Positions 1 to 8,138 of a stretch of DNA of 64,000 nucleotides are shown piece after piece. Origin of the DNA: Clostridium_AD sp964467165. GTDB taxonomy: Bacteria; Bacillota; Clostridia; Clostridiales; Clostridiaceae. The DNA is taken from NCBI GenBank assembly GCA_964467165.1, contig CAYXOL010000019.1:14245-78244 (forward strand). The letters run 5' to 3'. The notes below the pieces were generated by a model that saw only the letters and a program-made list of their open reading frames with translations, searched no databases and had not been told where the DNA came from. The position numbers and the translations under genes were made by a program. Each line of letters starts with the position of its first letter. The stretch's first letter is position 1.

Positions 1-1044
1 AAGTTCTGCCTCAAGAAATATTTGTCCATCTGTTATAGATATAACATTAGTTGGTATATATGCAGTAACGTCCCCTGCAAGTGTTTCTATAATAGGAAGG
101 GCTGTTAATGATCCCCCGCCTAATTTATCCGAAAGTTTTGCTGCTCTTTCCAGTAGTCTTGAATGAATATAAAATATATCTCCAGGATAAGCTTCTCTGC
201 CTGGCGGTCTACGAAGTAATAGCGACATAGCTCTATAGGCTACAGCGTGCTTAGATAAATCATCATAAATTATCAATACATTCTTTCCATTATGCATAAA
301 GTATTCTCCCATACTACATCCGGCATAAGGAGCCAAATACTGCAATGGTGATGAGTGAGAAGCTGTGGAAGCCACAACTATTGTATAATCCAAAGCCCCC
401 ATTTCAGATAATGTATTAACGGTATGCGCAACAGTAGATTGCTTTTGACCAATGGCAACATATATACATATTACATCTTTGCCCTTCTGATTTAAAATAG
501 TATCTATAGTTAATGCTGTTTTACCTGTTTGCCTGTCACCAATTATAAGTTCTCTTTGACCTCTTCCAATTGGGACCATGGAGTCTATTGATTTTATACC
601 TGTCTGAAGGGGTACTTTAACTGATTGTCTTTCAATAACTCCAGGTGCTTCTACCTCTACCGGCCTTGTCTCTGTAGTTTTAACTGGGCCTTTACCGTCT
701 ATCGGTACACCTAAAGCATTTACAACTCTTCCTAGTAATGCTTCTCCTACAGGAACTTCCACCACTTTACCCGATCTTTTTACTACATCGCCTTCTTTAA
801 TTCCCTTTTCTGGTCCCAAAAGTACGCATCCAACATTGTCCTGCTCTAAATTTAGTGCCATGCCGAATACTCCATTAGGAAACTCTAAAAGTTCACCTTC
901 CATACACTCATCTAGACCATACACTCTGGCAATTCCATCACCTATTTGAATTATGGTTCCGGAATCTACAGTGTCAATTTTCTTTTCATATCTTTCTATT
1001 TCTTTTCTTATTATGGATGTTATTTCTTCTGGTTTTATATTCAT
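1..1044 (-). CDS. atpA: ATP synthase F1 alpha subunit, 3' end cut by window edge
   Basis: Alpha subunit of the F1 headpiece, which forms the catalytic hexamer with beta and binds regulatory nucleotide at the membrane's cytoplasmic face. The protein starts at ATG 1044 behind GAGGTGAG and gives 348 residues before the window edge; complete family members have about 500. Visible are the N-terminal beta-barrel, the P-loop GDRQTGKT at residues 169-176, and the stretch REAYPGDIFYIHSRLLERAA. It lies 16 bp after atpH in the canonical order I-B-E-F-H-A, so gamma, beta and epsilon genes should follow beyond the left edge. Confidence 0.97.
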   Translation of the reverse strand, partial: MNIKPEEITSIIRKEIERYEKKIDTVDSGTIIQIGDGIARVYGLDECMEGELLEFPNGVFGMALNLEQDNVGCVLLGPEKGIKEGDVVKRSGKVVEVPVGEALLGRVVNALGVPIDGKGPVKTTETRPVEVEAPGVIERQSVKVPLQTGIKSIDSMVPIGRGQRELIIGDRQTGKTALTIDTILNQKGKDVICIYVAIGQKQSTVAHTVNTLSEMGALDYTIVVASTASHSSPLQYLAPYAGCSMGEYFMHNGKNVLIIYDDLSKHAVAYRAMSLLLRRPPGREAYPGDIFYIHSRLLERAAKLSDKLGGGSLTALPIIETLAGDVTAYIPTNVISITDGQIFLEAEL

Positions 1045-1060
1045 AAACTCACCTCTATTC

Positions 1061-1594
1061 CTATTTAAACATTAATTTTTTCATATCTTCTAGTTTATTT
1101 TTTATTGTGCCATCAATAACGTCATCGCCAACCCTTATATATACGCCACCTAAAACACTTTTATCTAGTTTTTCATCAAATATGATTTTTTTATCATACA
1201 GCTTGTATAATTTCGCACGCAAGGTCTCCCTTTCCAAATCCATAAGAGGAATCACTGTTTTAACCTCAACCAATAGTGTATTATTGCGCTCCAAATGTAT
1301 TTTTTCCATTTCATTAAGTTTCTGCTCTGTAAATAATATTCTATCCTTTTCTATAAGAATAAGTAAAAAGGATAAAAGATCCTCATCAATTCTGCCCTTA
1401 AAAATTCTAATAAACATCTTCTTCTTTTGAGAGGTGCTTATTTGTGGATATTTAATGACTTTTAGAAACTCAGTGTCATTCTTCATAAGTTTAACAATTT
1501 CCCTAAGGTCATTTAAATATTCTTCTACTTTCCCTTTTTCCTCAGCAACTGTATATAATGCTAGTGCATATCTTTTGTCTAAGTATTCATACAT
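1061..1594 (-). CDS. atpH: ATP synthase delta subunit
   Basis: Delta (OSCP-type) subunit, which joins the top of F1 to the b-subunit stalk. The 177-residue length is normal. The N-terminus MYEYLDKRYALALYTVAEEK and the C-terminal VLGGVYIRVGDDVIDGTI motif are family hallmarks. It starts 1 bp after the atpF stop, so translational coupling is likely. It belongs to the atp operon. Confidence 0.95.
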   Translation of the reverse strand: MYEYLDKRYALALYTVAEEKGKVEEYLNDLREIVKLMKNDTEFLKVIKYPQISTSQKKKMFIRIFKGRIDEDLLSFLLILIEKDRILFTEQKLNEMEKIHLERNNTLLVEVKTVIPLMDLERETLRAKLYKLYDKKIIFDEKLDKSVLGGVYIRVGDDVIDGTIKNKLEDMKKLMFK

Positions 1595-1595
1595 A

Positions 1596-2081
1596 TCAGT
1601 TACCTACCTTAGATATAAAGTCCTCAATCAACCTTCTATGTTCTTTTTCATCTATATGTTTTTCAAGAGCTTTTTCGGACAATATTAAAGATAAATCTAT
1701 AACTTGCTTTTTAATTTCACTTTGTGCTTTTTCTTTTTCTCTTTCAATTTCAAGTCTGGACCTCTCCATAATTATCATTGATTCTTTTTTTGCTTCATCA
1801 ATAATCTCTTGAGAAATCTTTTCTCCATTAACTTTATATTCTTTTACTATTTCTCTTCCCTTTACCCTTGACTCATGTAACAATCGATCTTTTTCTACCC
1901 TTGAAATTTCTGCTTTTGCTTCATCATCTTTAGCTTTCTTAATAGACGTATTTATTCCATCTAGTCTATCATCCATTATCTTATTTACCGGCTTAATTAA
2001 AAAGCGGCTTAAGATAAAAAGCAATATAATAAAATTAATTATAGTGAATATAATTTTAGATAAATCTACGCTCAAACTCAT
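1596..2081 (-). CDS. atpF: ATP synthase b subunit
   Basis: Peripheral-stalk b subunit. There is one N-terminal membrane helix (about residues 8-28, rich in Ile/Leu/Phe), followed by a long charged helix rich in Lys/Glu/Arg that dimerises as a right-handed coiled coil and reaches delta. The length is 161 residues, normal for bacteria. It sits between atpE and atpH, as in other Firmicutes. Only one b gene is present, so this is not a b/b' arrangement. Confidence 0.95.
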   Translation of the reverse strand: MSLSVDLSKIIFTIINFIILLFILSRFLIKPVNKIMDDRLDGINTSIKKAKDDEAKAEISRVEKDRLLHESRVKGREIVKEYKVNGEKISQEIIDEAKKESMIIMERSRLEIEREKEKAQSEIKKQVIDLSLILSEKALEKHIDEKEHRRLIEDFISKVGN

Positions 2082-2141
2082 GATCTATTAAAGCCCCCTT
2101 CAGGCCTAATTTCAAAATTATTAATTTTGATATATACCATA

Positions 2142-2378
2142 TTACTTAAATGCTAAAATTAATGCTATTAAGAAAGCATAAATAGCTGTAGCTTCCGAAA
2201 ATGCGGCGCCTATAACTAATGTACTAGTAATAGCCCCTCTAGCTTCTGGTTGCCTTGCTACTCCCTCTACAGCTTTCGCTGCGGCATTCCCCGTTCCTAT
2301 TCCTCCCCCTATACATCCTATTGCTGCAAGACCTGCACCTATAGCCGACAAACCTGTAATTAATGCTGTTGAATCCAT
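2142..2378 (-). CDS. atpE: ATP synthase c subunit (ring proteolipid)
   Basis: Rotor-ring c subunit: two membrane helices joined by the polar loop ARQPEA. I start it at ATG 2378 (MDSTALITG), which sits behind AAGGAGGAATATTTT; a longer upstream reading has no ribosome site. That gives 78 residues. The ion-carrying carboxylate is Glu62 in FSEATAIYAF. Residues that make Na+ sites in sodium rings (a Gln in helix 1 and a Ser after the Glu) are replaced here by Thr29 and Ala63, so I infer proton coupling. It lies between atpB and atpF. Confidence 0.96.
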   Translation of the reverse strand: MDSTALITGLSAIGAGLAAIGCIGGGIGTGNAAAKAVEGVARQPEARGAITSTLVIGAAFSEATAIYAFLIALILAFK

Positions 2379-2411
2379 AAAATATTCCTCCTTATTTTTC
2401 AAAAATAAAAT

Positions 2412-3092
2412 TTAATGTTCTGCTATTACCTTTATATTAACCATTGTCAACATAACAAATATAACCATTTGGATAAGTCCGTCGAATAAATCAAAATAAA
2501 AATGTAAGGGTATTGGTAGAATTAATTGAGCGAATATTGATAATCCGGCCAAACTTTTATATGCCAAATCTATTATTACCAACCCTGCCATCATATTTCC
2601 AAATAATCGGAAACTTAACGAAACCGGAAGCATAATTCTCTCTATAAGAGAAATTGGCAATATAAATGCATAAGGCTCAACATATCCTTTAAAATAGTGA
2701 CCTAAGCCTATTTTTTTGATTGCAAACCATTGAACAACAACGAATGTTATTAAGGCTAATGCTAATGCTACACTATAATCTACGGTTGAAGGCCTAACGC
2801 CTATAAGTCCCGAAGTATTCATAAGAGATAAAAAAATTGCAAAGGTTGCTACTAAGGGTACAAAACCCATATAATCTTCACCCATATTTTCCCTAACAAG
2901 ATTGTTTATGGCATCCATAACTATTTCTATTATATTTTGCTTTTTATTAGGAATTATTTTTAAGTTTCTTGTAAAATAAATACATAAAACAGCTACTAAA
3001 AGTATTATGACCCATTGAACAACTATGCTCTGTGCAATACCAATACTGTACCCAAATACCTTAATATGAAATAACGGGTATATTTTTTCCAT
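2412..3092 (-). CDS. atpB: ATP synthase a subunit
   Basis: Membrane a subunit, which forms the ion half-channels against the c ring. The essential arginine is visible in SFRLFGNMMAG, and several hydrophobic helices surround it. The best start is ATG 3092 (MEKIYPLF) behind AAGGGAAG; a TTG six codons upstream is in frame but would overlap atpI and is less likely. The length is 226 residues. It starts four bases after the atpI stop. Confidence 0.95.
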   Translation of the reverse strand: MEKIYPLFHIKVFGYSIGIAQSIVVQWVIILLVAVLCIYFTRNLKIIPNKKQNIIEIVMDAINNLVRENMGEDYMGFVPLVATFAIFLSLMNTSGLIGVRPSTVDYSVALALALITFVVVQWFAIKKIGLGHYFKGYVEPYAFILPISLIERIMLPVSLSFRLFGNMMAGLVIIDLAYKSLAGLSIFAQLILPIPLHFYFDLFDGLIQMVIFVMLTMVNIKVIAEH

Positions 3093-3096
3093 TAAA

Positions 3097-3468
3097 TCAC
3101 TTCCCTTCAATGCCCTTATTATTTATTCCATAATATATTAAAGATATAAACTGCGAACTATATCCGAAAATATATGCAATTATATTAAACATATTATGTC
3201 TACCAATGATGAACCCAATAATGCTTACAAAAAAAACTCTTATAAAAAACCCGAATACCATTATCCCTGTATTTTTTGTATTTTTATTAAAAGAATACTC
3301 TACTGTAATGCCATTAACATAAAAATTCATTAAAGCTATTATTAACCCTAATAAAAAAAATAATGCATATGATTTAGCTGTAAAATAAATCACTGCAGTA
3401 AAAACCAAAGAAACGATAAAATCATACATAAGAATTTTTTTAAACATTATTTTAAAATCACTACCCAC
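3097..3468 (-). CDS. atpI: ATP synthase I-type protein
   Basis: Small membrane protein with four hydrophobic segments in 123 residues. The AtpI family opens many atp operons and is proposed to help c-ring assembly or Mg2+ handling. Sequence conservation is weak, so the call rests on position, size and topology. The start is GTG 3468 behind GAGGGGAAG; an internal ATG at 3447 is an alternative. It is the first gene of the operon, after a 679-bp gap that contains a promoter candidate. Confidence 0.8.
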   Translation of the reverse strand: MGSDFKIMFKKILMYDFIVSLVFTAVIYFTAKSYALFFLLGLIIALMNFYVNGITVEYSFNKNTKNTGIMVFGFFIRVFFVSIIGFIIGRHNMFNIIAYIFGYSSQFISLIYYGINNKGIEGK

Positions 3469-3503
3469 TTTTTTCTTCCCCTCGCAATTTGCTAATAAAT
3501 TTA

Positions 3504-3531
3504 ATTATAGTCTACTAATTTTCATAAACAA
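3504..3531 (-). promoter_or_regulatory. Candidate sigma-A promoter of the atp operon
   Basis: On the minus strand a perfect -10 TATAAT (3504-3509) is preceded by TTGTTT (3526-3531) with a 16-bp spacer. It lies about 35 bp upstream of the atpI start, so it would drive the whole atp operon. The -35 is weak. Confidence 0.5.
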
Positions 3532-4096
3532 AACCTAGAATTTCTCATTTTTTTGATATATACAAGCATTTAAGTCGATTTTTTGAAGAAAACCCTGTGT
3601 TTCCTCTGAATATATCCAAATTGTGATATATTCCTACATATAAAATAATTCCCCCTTTACTTATTCAATTAATTTATTTCTTATAATATACTCAATATTC
3701 AAACAATTCACAACTTTCCAACTTGGTATTTTAACAACGCTGATTTAACTGGTGTTTAGGGACTTTATATAATAGAATTAATCTATTTAAACATTTACAA
3801 AAATTGTTTTCATTAAAAATTTCACTTAGCAATTGTTCTTTTTTTTAAAACAATTGCAATATATCATTTTGATAAATTCATTTTTTCTTATAATATATTT
3901 ATTTTATATATTATTTTTTCCATTAGGCCGCCGTAATATACATATTTTTTTTCTATTTTACGAGGTATAGGCTTTTAAATACCACATTTAAGGATAATCA
4001 ATACATTCAAACATTATAAATCGCTACATACAAACATGCTTTTTTCGCACCTGGAAATTATGATTTTTGAAAGTTTTTTTTAAATAAATGTTAAAA
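3532..4096. other. Long AT-rich gap without a gene
   Basis: About 565 bases between the atp promoter and the wecB terminator. It is very AT-rich with many T/A runs. I see no open frame with a ribosome site, no tRNA and no clear repeat. It may only insulate the atp operon from wecB. Confidence 0.6.
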
Positions 4097-4138
4097 AAAT
4101 AAGTTTAAAAATTTATTTCTAAATTCCTAAACTTATTT
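4097..4138 (-). terminator. Rho-independent terminator after wecB
   Basis: Inverted arms AAATAAGTTTA (4097-4107) and its complement (4128-4138) form an 11-bp stem, followed by a T run in the minus-strand transcript. It starts 10 bp past the wecB stop. Confidence 0.75.
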
Positions 4139-4147
4139 AAGCTGTTT

Positions 4148-5272
4148 TTATTCCAACTTAAAATATTCCACTAGCGAATCTACTATTTTAACAGAAGCAT
4201 TTCCATCACCATAAGGATTAACTGATGTACTCATTTGATTATACTCATCCGAATCCCTTAGGAGCCTATTAGCATTTGATACAATTTCCCCAACTTCTGT
4301 TCCCACTAGCCTTACTGTACCAGCTTGCTCTGCCTCCACTCTCTCCGTAACATCCCTAAGGACTAAAACCGGTTTACCTAAATGAGGAGCCTCTTCTTGA
4401 ATCCCTCCCGAATCAGTCATTACTAGATAACATTTTTTCATTAAGTTGTGGATTTCACCTGTGTCAATAGGTTGAAGTAAATGTATTCTGTCCACATCAT
4501 TTAAAATACTGTATGCCATATCTTTTACTACCGGATTGGGATGAACTAGATACAATACTTCTACATCTTTATTTTCGCAGGCAATAATTTTCAATGCATT
4601 ACATATATTTTCAATTCCAACGCCCCAATTTTCTCTTCTATGAGCTGTAACCATTATTACTTTTTTATTTTTATAATCAATCTTATTTAGTTCACAATTT
4701 TCAAAAATATAGTCTTCTTTGATTGTAAACTTCATAGAATCTATAACTGTATTCCCTGTAACAAAAATAGCACTATTCTCCACGCCCTCTCTTAATAGGT
4801 TTTCTCTAGATGTGGTAGTAGGCGCAAAGTGCAAATCAGCTAATGCTCCAGTTAGCTTCCTATTAATCTCTTCTGGATACGGGAAAAATTTATTATGAGT
4901 CCTAAGTCCCGCTTCTACATGACCAACGGGTATTTTCCTATAAAAAGCAGCAAGCGAGGCCGCAAATGTGGTGGTAGTGTCCCCATGTACAAGCACTATA
5001 TCTGGCTTCTCCTCCTCAAATATCTCCTCTAGTCCCTGTAGTACAGAGCAAGTTATCCCTGTTAAGCTTTGTTTTGATTTCATTATGTTTAAATCATATC
5101 TTGGAATTATGTTAAAAAGATCCAAGACTTGGTCTAATAGTTCTCTGTGCTGCGCAGTAACACATACCACACATTGTATTACAGATTTTTTTTCTAATTC
5201 TTTAACTAAAGGTGCCATTTTTATAGCTTCAGGTCTTGTACCAAATATTACTATAACTTTAATATTCTTCAC
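4148..5272 (-). CDS. wecB: UDP-N-acetylglucosamine 2-epimerase (non-hydrolysing)
   Basis: Interconverts UDP-GlcNAc and UDP-ManNAc in the cytoplasm, providing ManNAc for teichoic acid linkage units or surface polysaccharide. Family signatures are clear: FGTRPEAIKMAPLV at the N-terminus, VHGDTTTTFAASLAAFY, GHVEAGLRT, YPEEINRKL and TDSGGIQEEAP near the C-terminus. The length is 374 residues, as expected. The start is GTG 5272 behind AGGAGGGG. It is followed upstream by the TagO-like transferase gene, which acts on the same lipid-linked sugar pathway; the two probably form one transcript. Confidence 0.95.
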   Translation of the reverse strand: MKNIKVIVIFGTRPEAIKMAPLVKELEKKSVIQCVVCVTAQHRELLDQVLDLFNIIPRYDLNIMKSKQSLTGITCSVLQGLEEIFEEEKPDIVLVHGDTTTTFAASLAAFYRKIPVGHVEAGLRTHNKFFPYPEEINRKLTGALADLHFAPTTTSRENLLREGVENSAIFVTGNTVIDSMKFTIKEDYIFENCELNKIDYKNKKVIMVTAHRRENWGVGIENICNALKIIACENKDVEVLYLVHPNPVVKDMAYSILNDVDRIHLLQPIDTGEIHNLMKKCYLVMTDSGGIQEEAPHLGKPVLVLRDVTERVEAEQAGTVRLVGTEVGEIVSNANRLLRDSDEYNQMSTSVNPYGDGNASVKIVDSLVEYFKLE

Positions 5273-5352
5273 AAAGGTCCCCTCCTAATTTATCTTGTTA
5301 AAATTACCACCACTTGCAAAATTTTTATTTATTGATTTTATAAGATATAAAT

Positions 5353-6381
5353 TTATTCTTTATGCTTGAAAATACCATATTTCCAGGCTGCCGCAACAGA
5401 TATAACCATTACTAAAGCTAACACAAAATACGCTCTTTGATTATTCATTTTCATGGCTATAATTGCAATGCCACCGAGTACCGCACTAATAAAATACATA
5501 ATAATAACTGCCTCTCTTTGGTTAAGACCCATATCCAAAAGCCGATGGTGCAAATGCCCTTTATCTGCTTGCATCATAGGTTTCCCATTAGCTTTCCTTC
5601 TAATCATAGCGAAAAGAATGTCATAAATAGGTAATGCAAAAGCTAAAATTGGTACTGCTATAACAAATGCTGTTGCAGATTTAATAGCACCTTCAATTGA
5701 AATTGCGGCCAAAAGAAACCCTAGTAATTGAGAGCCCGTATCCCCCATAAAAATAGAAGCCGGATTAAAATTATATGGTAAAAACCCTAAAATCGCCCCG
5801 CTTAAAACAGCAGTCAAAAATGCTGCCTCCAGCCTCCCATTAATTATAGATACAATCATTAACGTAACGCAAGATATAAATGCTATACCTGCTGCCAGTC
5901 CATCCAATCCATCTATTAGATTAAACGCATTGGTGACACCTAGAATCCATATTATCGTCATAGGAATACTAATCCATCCTATGTTTAGATATGGGTAAAA
6001 TTCCCTGAAAGGATTAGTCAAAACCGATATACTTACTCCTGATATTAAAATGCATGCAGCTGCTGCTATCTGTATCAAAAGCTTGTATTTCGCACTCAGT
6101 TCTTTAATATCATCTATTACTCCACCAATAACGATTATAGTTGCACCAACAATTATACCCAGTTGCGAACTTGTCAAAATGCCATTATATAAAATTACAC
6201 CTATAACAAAAGATATATATATAGCAAGCCCTCCCATAACCGGAATCGGTTTTGAATGAACTCGCCTTTCATCTTTAGGCACATCAATTGCATTGACTTT
6301 TATTGCAAACTTCTTAACTAGTGGGGTAATTATAAAAGAAATTAAAGCTGTAACTATCGCTAAAATATATATATTACTCAT
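5353..6381 (-). CDS. tagO: Undecaprenyl-phosphate GlcNAc-1-phosphate transferase (TagO/WecA type)
   Basis: Polytopic membrane enzyme that moves GlcNAc-1-phosphate from UDP-GlcNAc to undecaprenyl phosphate, the first step of wall teichoic acid or surface glycan synthesis. In its 342 residues I count about ten hydrophobic helices. Diagnostic motifs are GGVIDDIKELSAKYKL (metal-binding DD), NAFNLIDGLDGLA, FMGDTGSQLLG and a GHLHHRL segment. The HHRL loop favours the WecA/TagO group over MraY. wecB lies directly downstream. Confidence 0.9.
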   Translation of the reverse strand: MSNIYILAIVTALISFIITPLVKKFAIKVNAIDVPKDERRVHSKPIPVMGGLAIYISFVIGVILYNGILTSSQLGIIVGATIIVIGGVIDDIKELSAKYKLLIQIAAAACILISGVSISVLTNPFREFYPYLNIGWISIPMTIIWILGVTNAFNLIDGLDGLAAGIAFISCVTLMIVSIINGRLEAAFLTAVLSGAILGFLPYNFNPASIFMGDTGSQLLGFLLAAISIEGAIKSATAFVIAVPILAFALPIYDILFAMIRRKANGKPMMQADKGHLHHRLLDMGLNQREAVIIMYFISAVLGGIAIIAMKMNNQRAYFVLALVMVISVAAAWKYGIFKHKE

Positions 6382-6481
6382 AAAAAAAACCTTTCTTTCA
6401 CAAAATCAGTGTTTTTATTTGATAAATATAAATTGAAATTCATGTAATCAATAAATGAATATGATTTATAAAATTTCATAA

Positions 6482-6970
6482 TTAATATCCACCATCACCT
6501 TGAAGTGAGTCATCATTTTCTATCCATTCCTCTATATATAAGGTTTTATATTGTATTTTGTTATCTCTAATTATTACTTTCTCTATACCAGAATTAATTA
6601 TAAATCTCTTGCATAAAGAACATGGGGATGCATTAGCAACTAATTCACCGTTATTTACTTCTTTTCCAACTAAATACAATGTGGCACCAATCATCTCACT
6701 TCTGCGAGCTGATATAATTGCATTTTGTTCTGCATGTACTGATCTACAAAGCTCATACCGTGTTCCTCTGGGAATTTTTAATTCTTCTCTTCTGCAAACT
6801 CCTAAATCACAGCAATTGGCTCTACCTCTAGGTGCCCCAGTATATCCAGTAGACATAATTTCATCATTCTTTACTATTATCGCAGCAAAATTTCTCCGCA
6901 TACAAGTTCCTCTCTCAGCTATAGTTTCGCATATATCTAAATAATAATTATGTTTGTCAATTCTTTCCAT
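6482..6970 (-). CDS. dCMP deaminase family protein (ComEB-like)
   Basis: Zinc-dependent cytidine/deoxycytidylate deaminase fold. It would convert dCMP to dUMP for dTMP synthesis. The zinc signature is HAEQNAI (His and catalytic Glu) with PCSLCKR (two Cys), and a second Cys cluster, ANCCDLGVC, lies in an insert as in other dCMP deaminases. I start at ATG 6970 (MERIDKHNYY) behind GAGGG; two in-frame ATGs upstream are less well placed. That gives 162 residues. It is separated from tagO by about 100 bp. Confidence 0.9.
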   Translation of the reverse strand: MERIDKHNYYLDICETIAERGTCMRRNFAAIIVKNDEIMSTGYTGAPRGRANCCDLGVCRREELKIPRGTRYELCRSVHAEQNAIISARRSEMIGATLYLVGKEVNNGELVANASPCSLCKRFIINSGIEKVIIRDNKIQYKTLYIEEWIENDDSLQGDGGY

Positions 6971-7128
6971 AAACATCCCTCGCATAAATATATTTTAATT
7001 ATGTAGATGAGAGCTCAAAAATAAAAGTAAATCTATAATCTAATAATCAATCCCTATCATTTTACACTAAAATACTAATAATTTAAAGTGTTTAATATTC
7101 TTATCAGATAAATTTACCATAAATTAAA

Positions 7129-7162
7129 AAAGCATATATTATATTCTCATAATATATGCTTT
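7129..7162 (-). terminator. Hairpin terminator after the 4Fe-4S gene (repeat-like)
   Basis: Arms AAAGCATATATTAT (7129-7142) and complement (7149-7162) form a 14-bp stem with a short loop, followed by TTTTTT on the minus strand. The arms closely match a second hairpin at 34127-34190, so this may be a dispersed palindromic repeat used as a terminator. Confidence 0.7.
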
Positions 7163-7214
7163 CTAAAAAAATTAAACACCCGGAAAATGTAGTTTTAAAT
7201 CATCCAAGGCAATC

Positions 7215-7943
7215 CTAGATTATTGCTCCATTTATGCTAATAGTTACTTCTTTATAAGGTACTATTATTCCAGCCTCAAGCATAGCGCCTTTTACGCAGC
7301 TAACCATACCGCCACAACAAGGTACTTCCATTCTAACTACTGTGATGCTCTTAATATCATTATTTTTTAATATTTCTGCGATTTTCTCTTTATAATAATC
7401 ATTGTCATCAAGTTTGGGACAGCCTATAAGTGTTACTCTTCCTTTTATAAATTCCTTGTGAAAATTCCCATAAGCATAAGCACAGCAATCTGCAGCAATT
7501 AATATATCTGCGCCTTTTAAAAATTCTGCCTTAGTATTCGCTAGCTTTAACTGAATTGGCCATTGATTTAATTGAGATGGCACCAATACCTCTTCAACAA
7601 TGTTTATTTTATTAGGTACCTGTTTTATTTTTAAATCAACATTTCTTTTTATGCTCTTTTCCATTGTACCGGGACATCCACAGGGCAAATTAGGCTTCAC
7701 AGCATGTTTCTCCTTTTTTATTTCAACCGCCTGTAGATCATAGTCCGCAGCATCTCTGTGAATTATTTTAATAGCATCTGTAGGACACTGAGGTAGACAA
7801 TCTCCCAGACCATCACAATATTCATCACTAATCAATTTAGCTTTCCCATTAACAAGTTCTATGGCACCCTCATGACAACCACTTATACATACCCCACAAC
7901 CATTACATTTATTTTCATCTATACTAATAATATCTCTTTTCAT
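7215..7943 (-). CDS. Cys-rich 4Fe-4S ferredoxin-domain protein
   Basis: A 242-residue iron-sulfur protein of unproven function. The N-terminal ferredoxin pair has a full first motif (CNGCGVCISGC) but an altered second one (CDGLGDCLPQCP), where one cluster cysteine is missing. The remaining ~180 residues carry further cysteines: PCGCPG, ADCCAYAYG, GCPKLDD and VPCCGGMVSC. The start is ATG 7943 behind AGGAGGATTTAGC; a 20-codon upstream extension lacks a ribosome site. It is divergent from the Crp/Fnr gene, so that regulator probably controls it. It resembles ferredoxin-like proteins common in anaerobes, which I infer act in electron transfer or redox sensing. Confidence 0.75.
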   Translation of the reverse strand: MKRDIISIDENKCNGCGVCISGCHEGAIELVNGKAKLISDEYCDGLGDCLPQCPTDAIKIIHRDAADYDLQAVEIKKEKHAVKPNLPCGCPGTMEKSIKRNVDLKIKQVPNKINIVEEVLVPSQLNQWPIQLKLANTKAEFLKGADILIAADCCAYAYGNFHKEFIKGRVTLIGCPKLDDNDYYKEKIAEILKNNDIKSITVVRMEVPCCGGMVSCVKGAMLEAGIIVPYKEVTISINGAII

Positions 7944-8054
7944 GCTAAATCCTCCTATTTTTTTATATTTTTTATTCAAGGCACATTCAAATAAATAAAA
8001 CACAATTTCATCATACTATTGTATTTATCTTAATTCACCAAATTAACTATTTCA

Positions 8055-8083
8055 TTGACTGTATATATAAATTATATTAGAAT
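8055..8083 (+). promoter_or_regulatory. Promoter of the Crp/Fnr gene
   Basis: TTGACT (8055-8060), a 17-bp spacer, and TAGAAT (8078-8083) make a near-consensus sigma-A promoter. Transcription would start near 8090, just before a palindrome. Confidence 0.65.
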
Positions 8084-8098
8084 TAATTATGATAATAT

Positions 8099-8112
8099 GT
8101 AACCCATGTTAC
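8099..8112. promoter_or_regulatory. Palindromic operator candidate GTAAC-N4-GTTAC
   Basis: Perfect 5-bp arms separated by CCAT, flanked by T and C (TGTAACCCATGTTACC). It sits about 10 bp downstream of the predicted transcription start of the Crp/Fnr gene. Spacing and symmetry suit a Crp/Fnr-type dimer, so autorepression and control of the divergent ferredoxin gene are plausible. Confidence 0.5.
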
Positions 8113-8138
8113 CAAATTAAAAATTTGAAGGTGATTTT

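Noticed and set aside
3097..3110. A 14-bp overlap of atpB and atpI
   Set aside because: It appears only if atpB starts at TTG 3110. The ATG 3092 has a better ribosome site, which removes the overlap.
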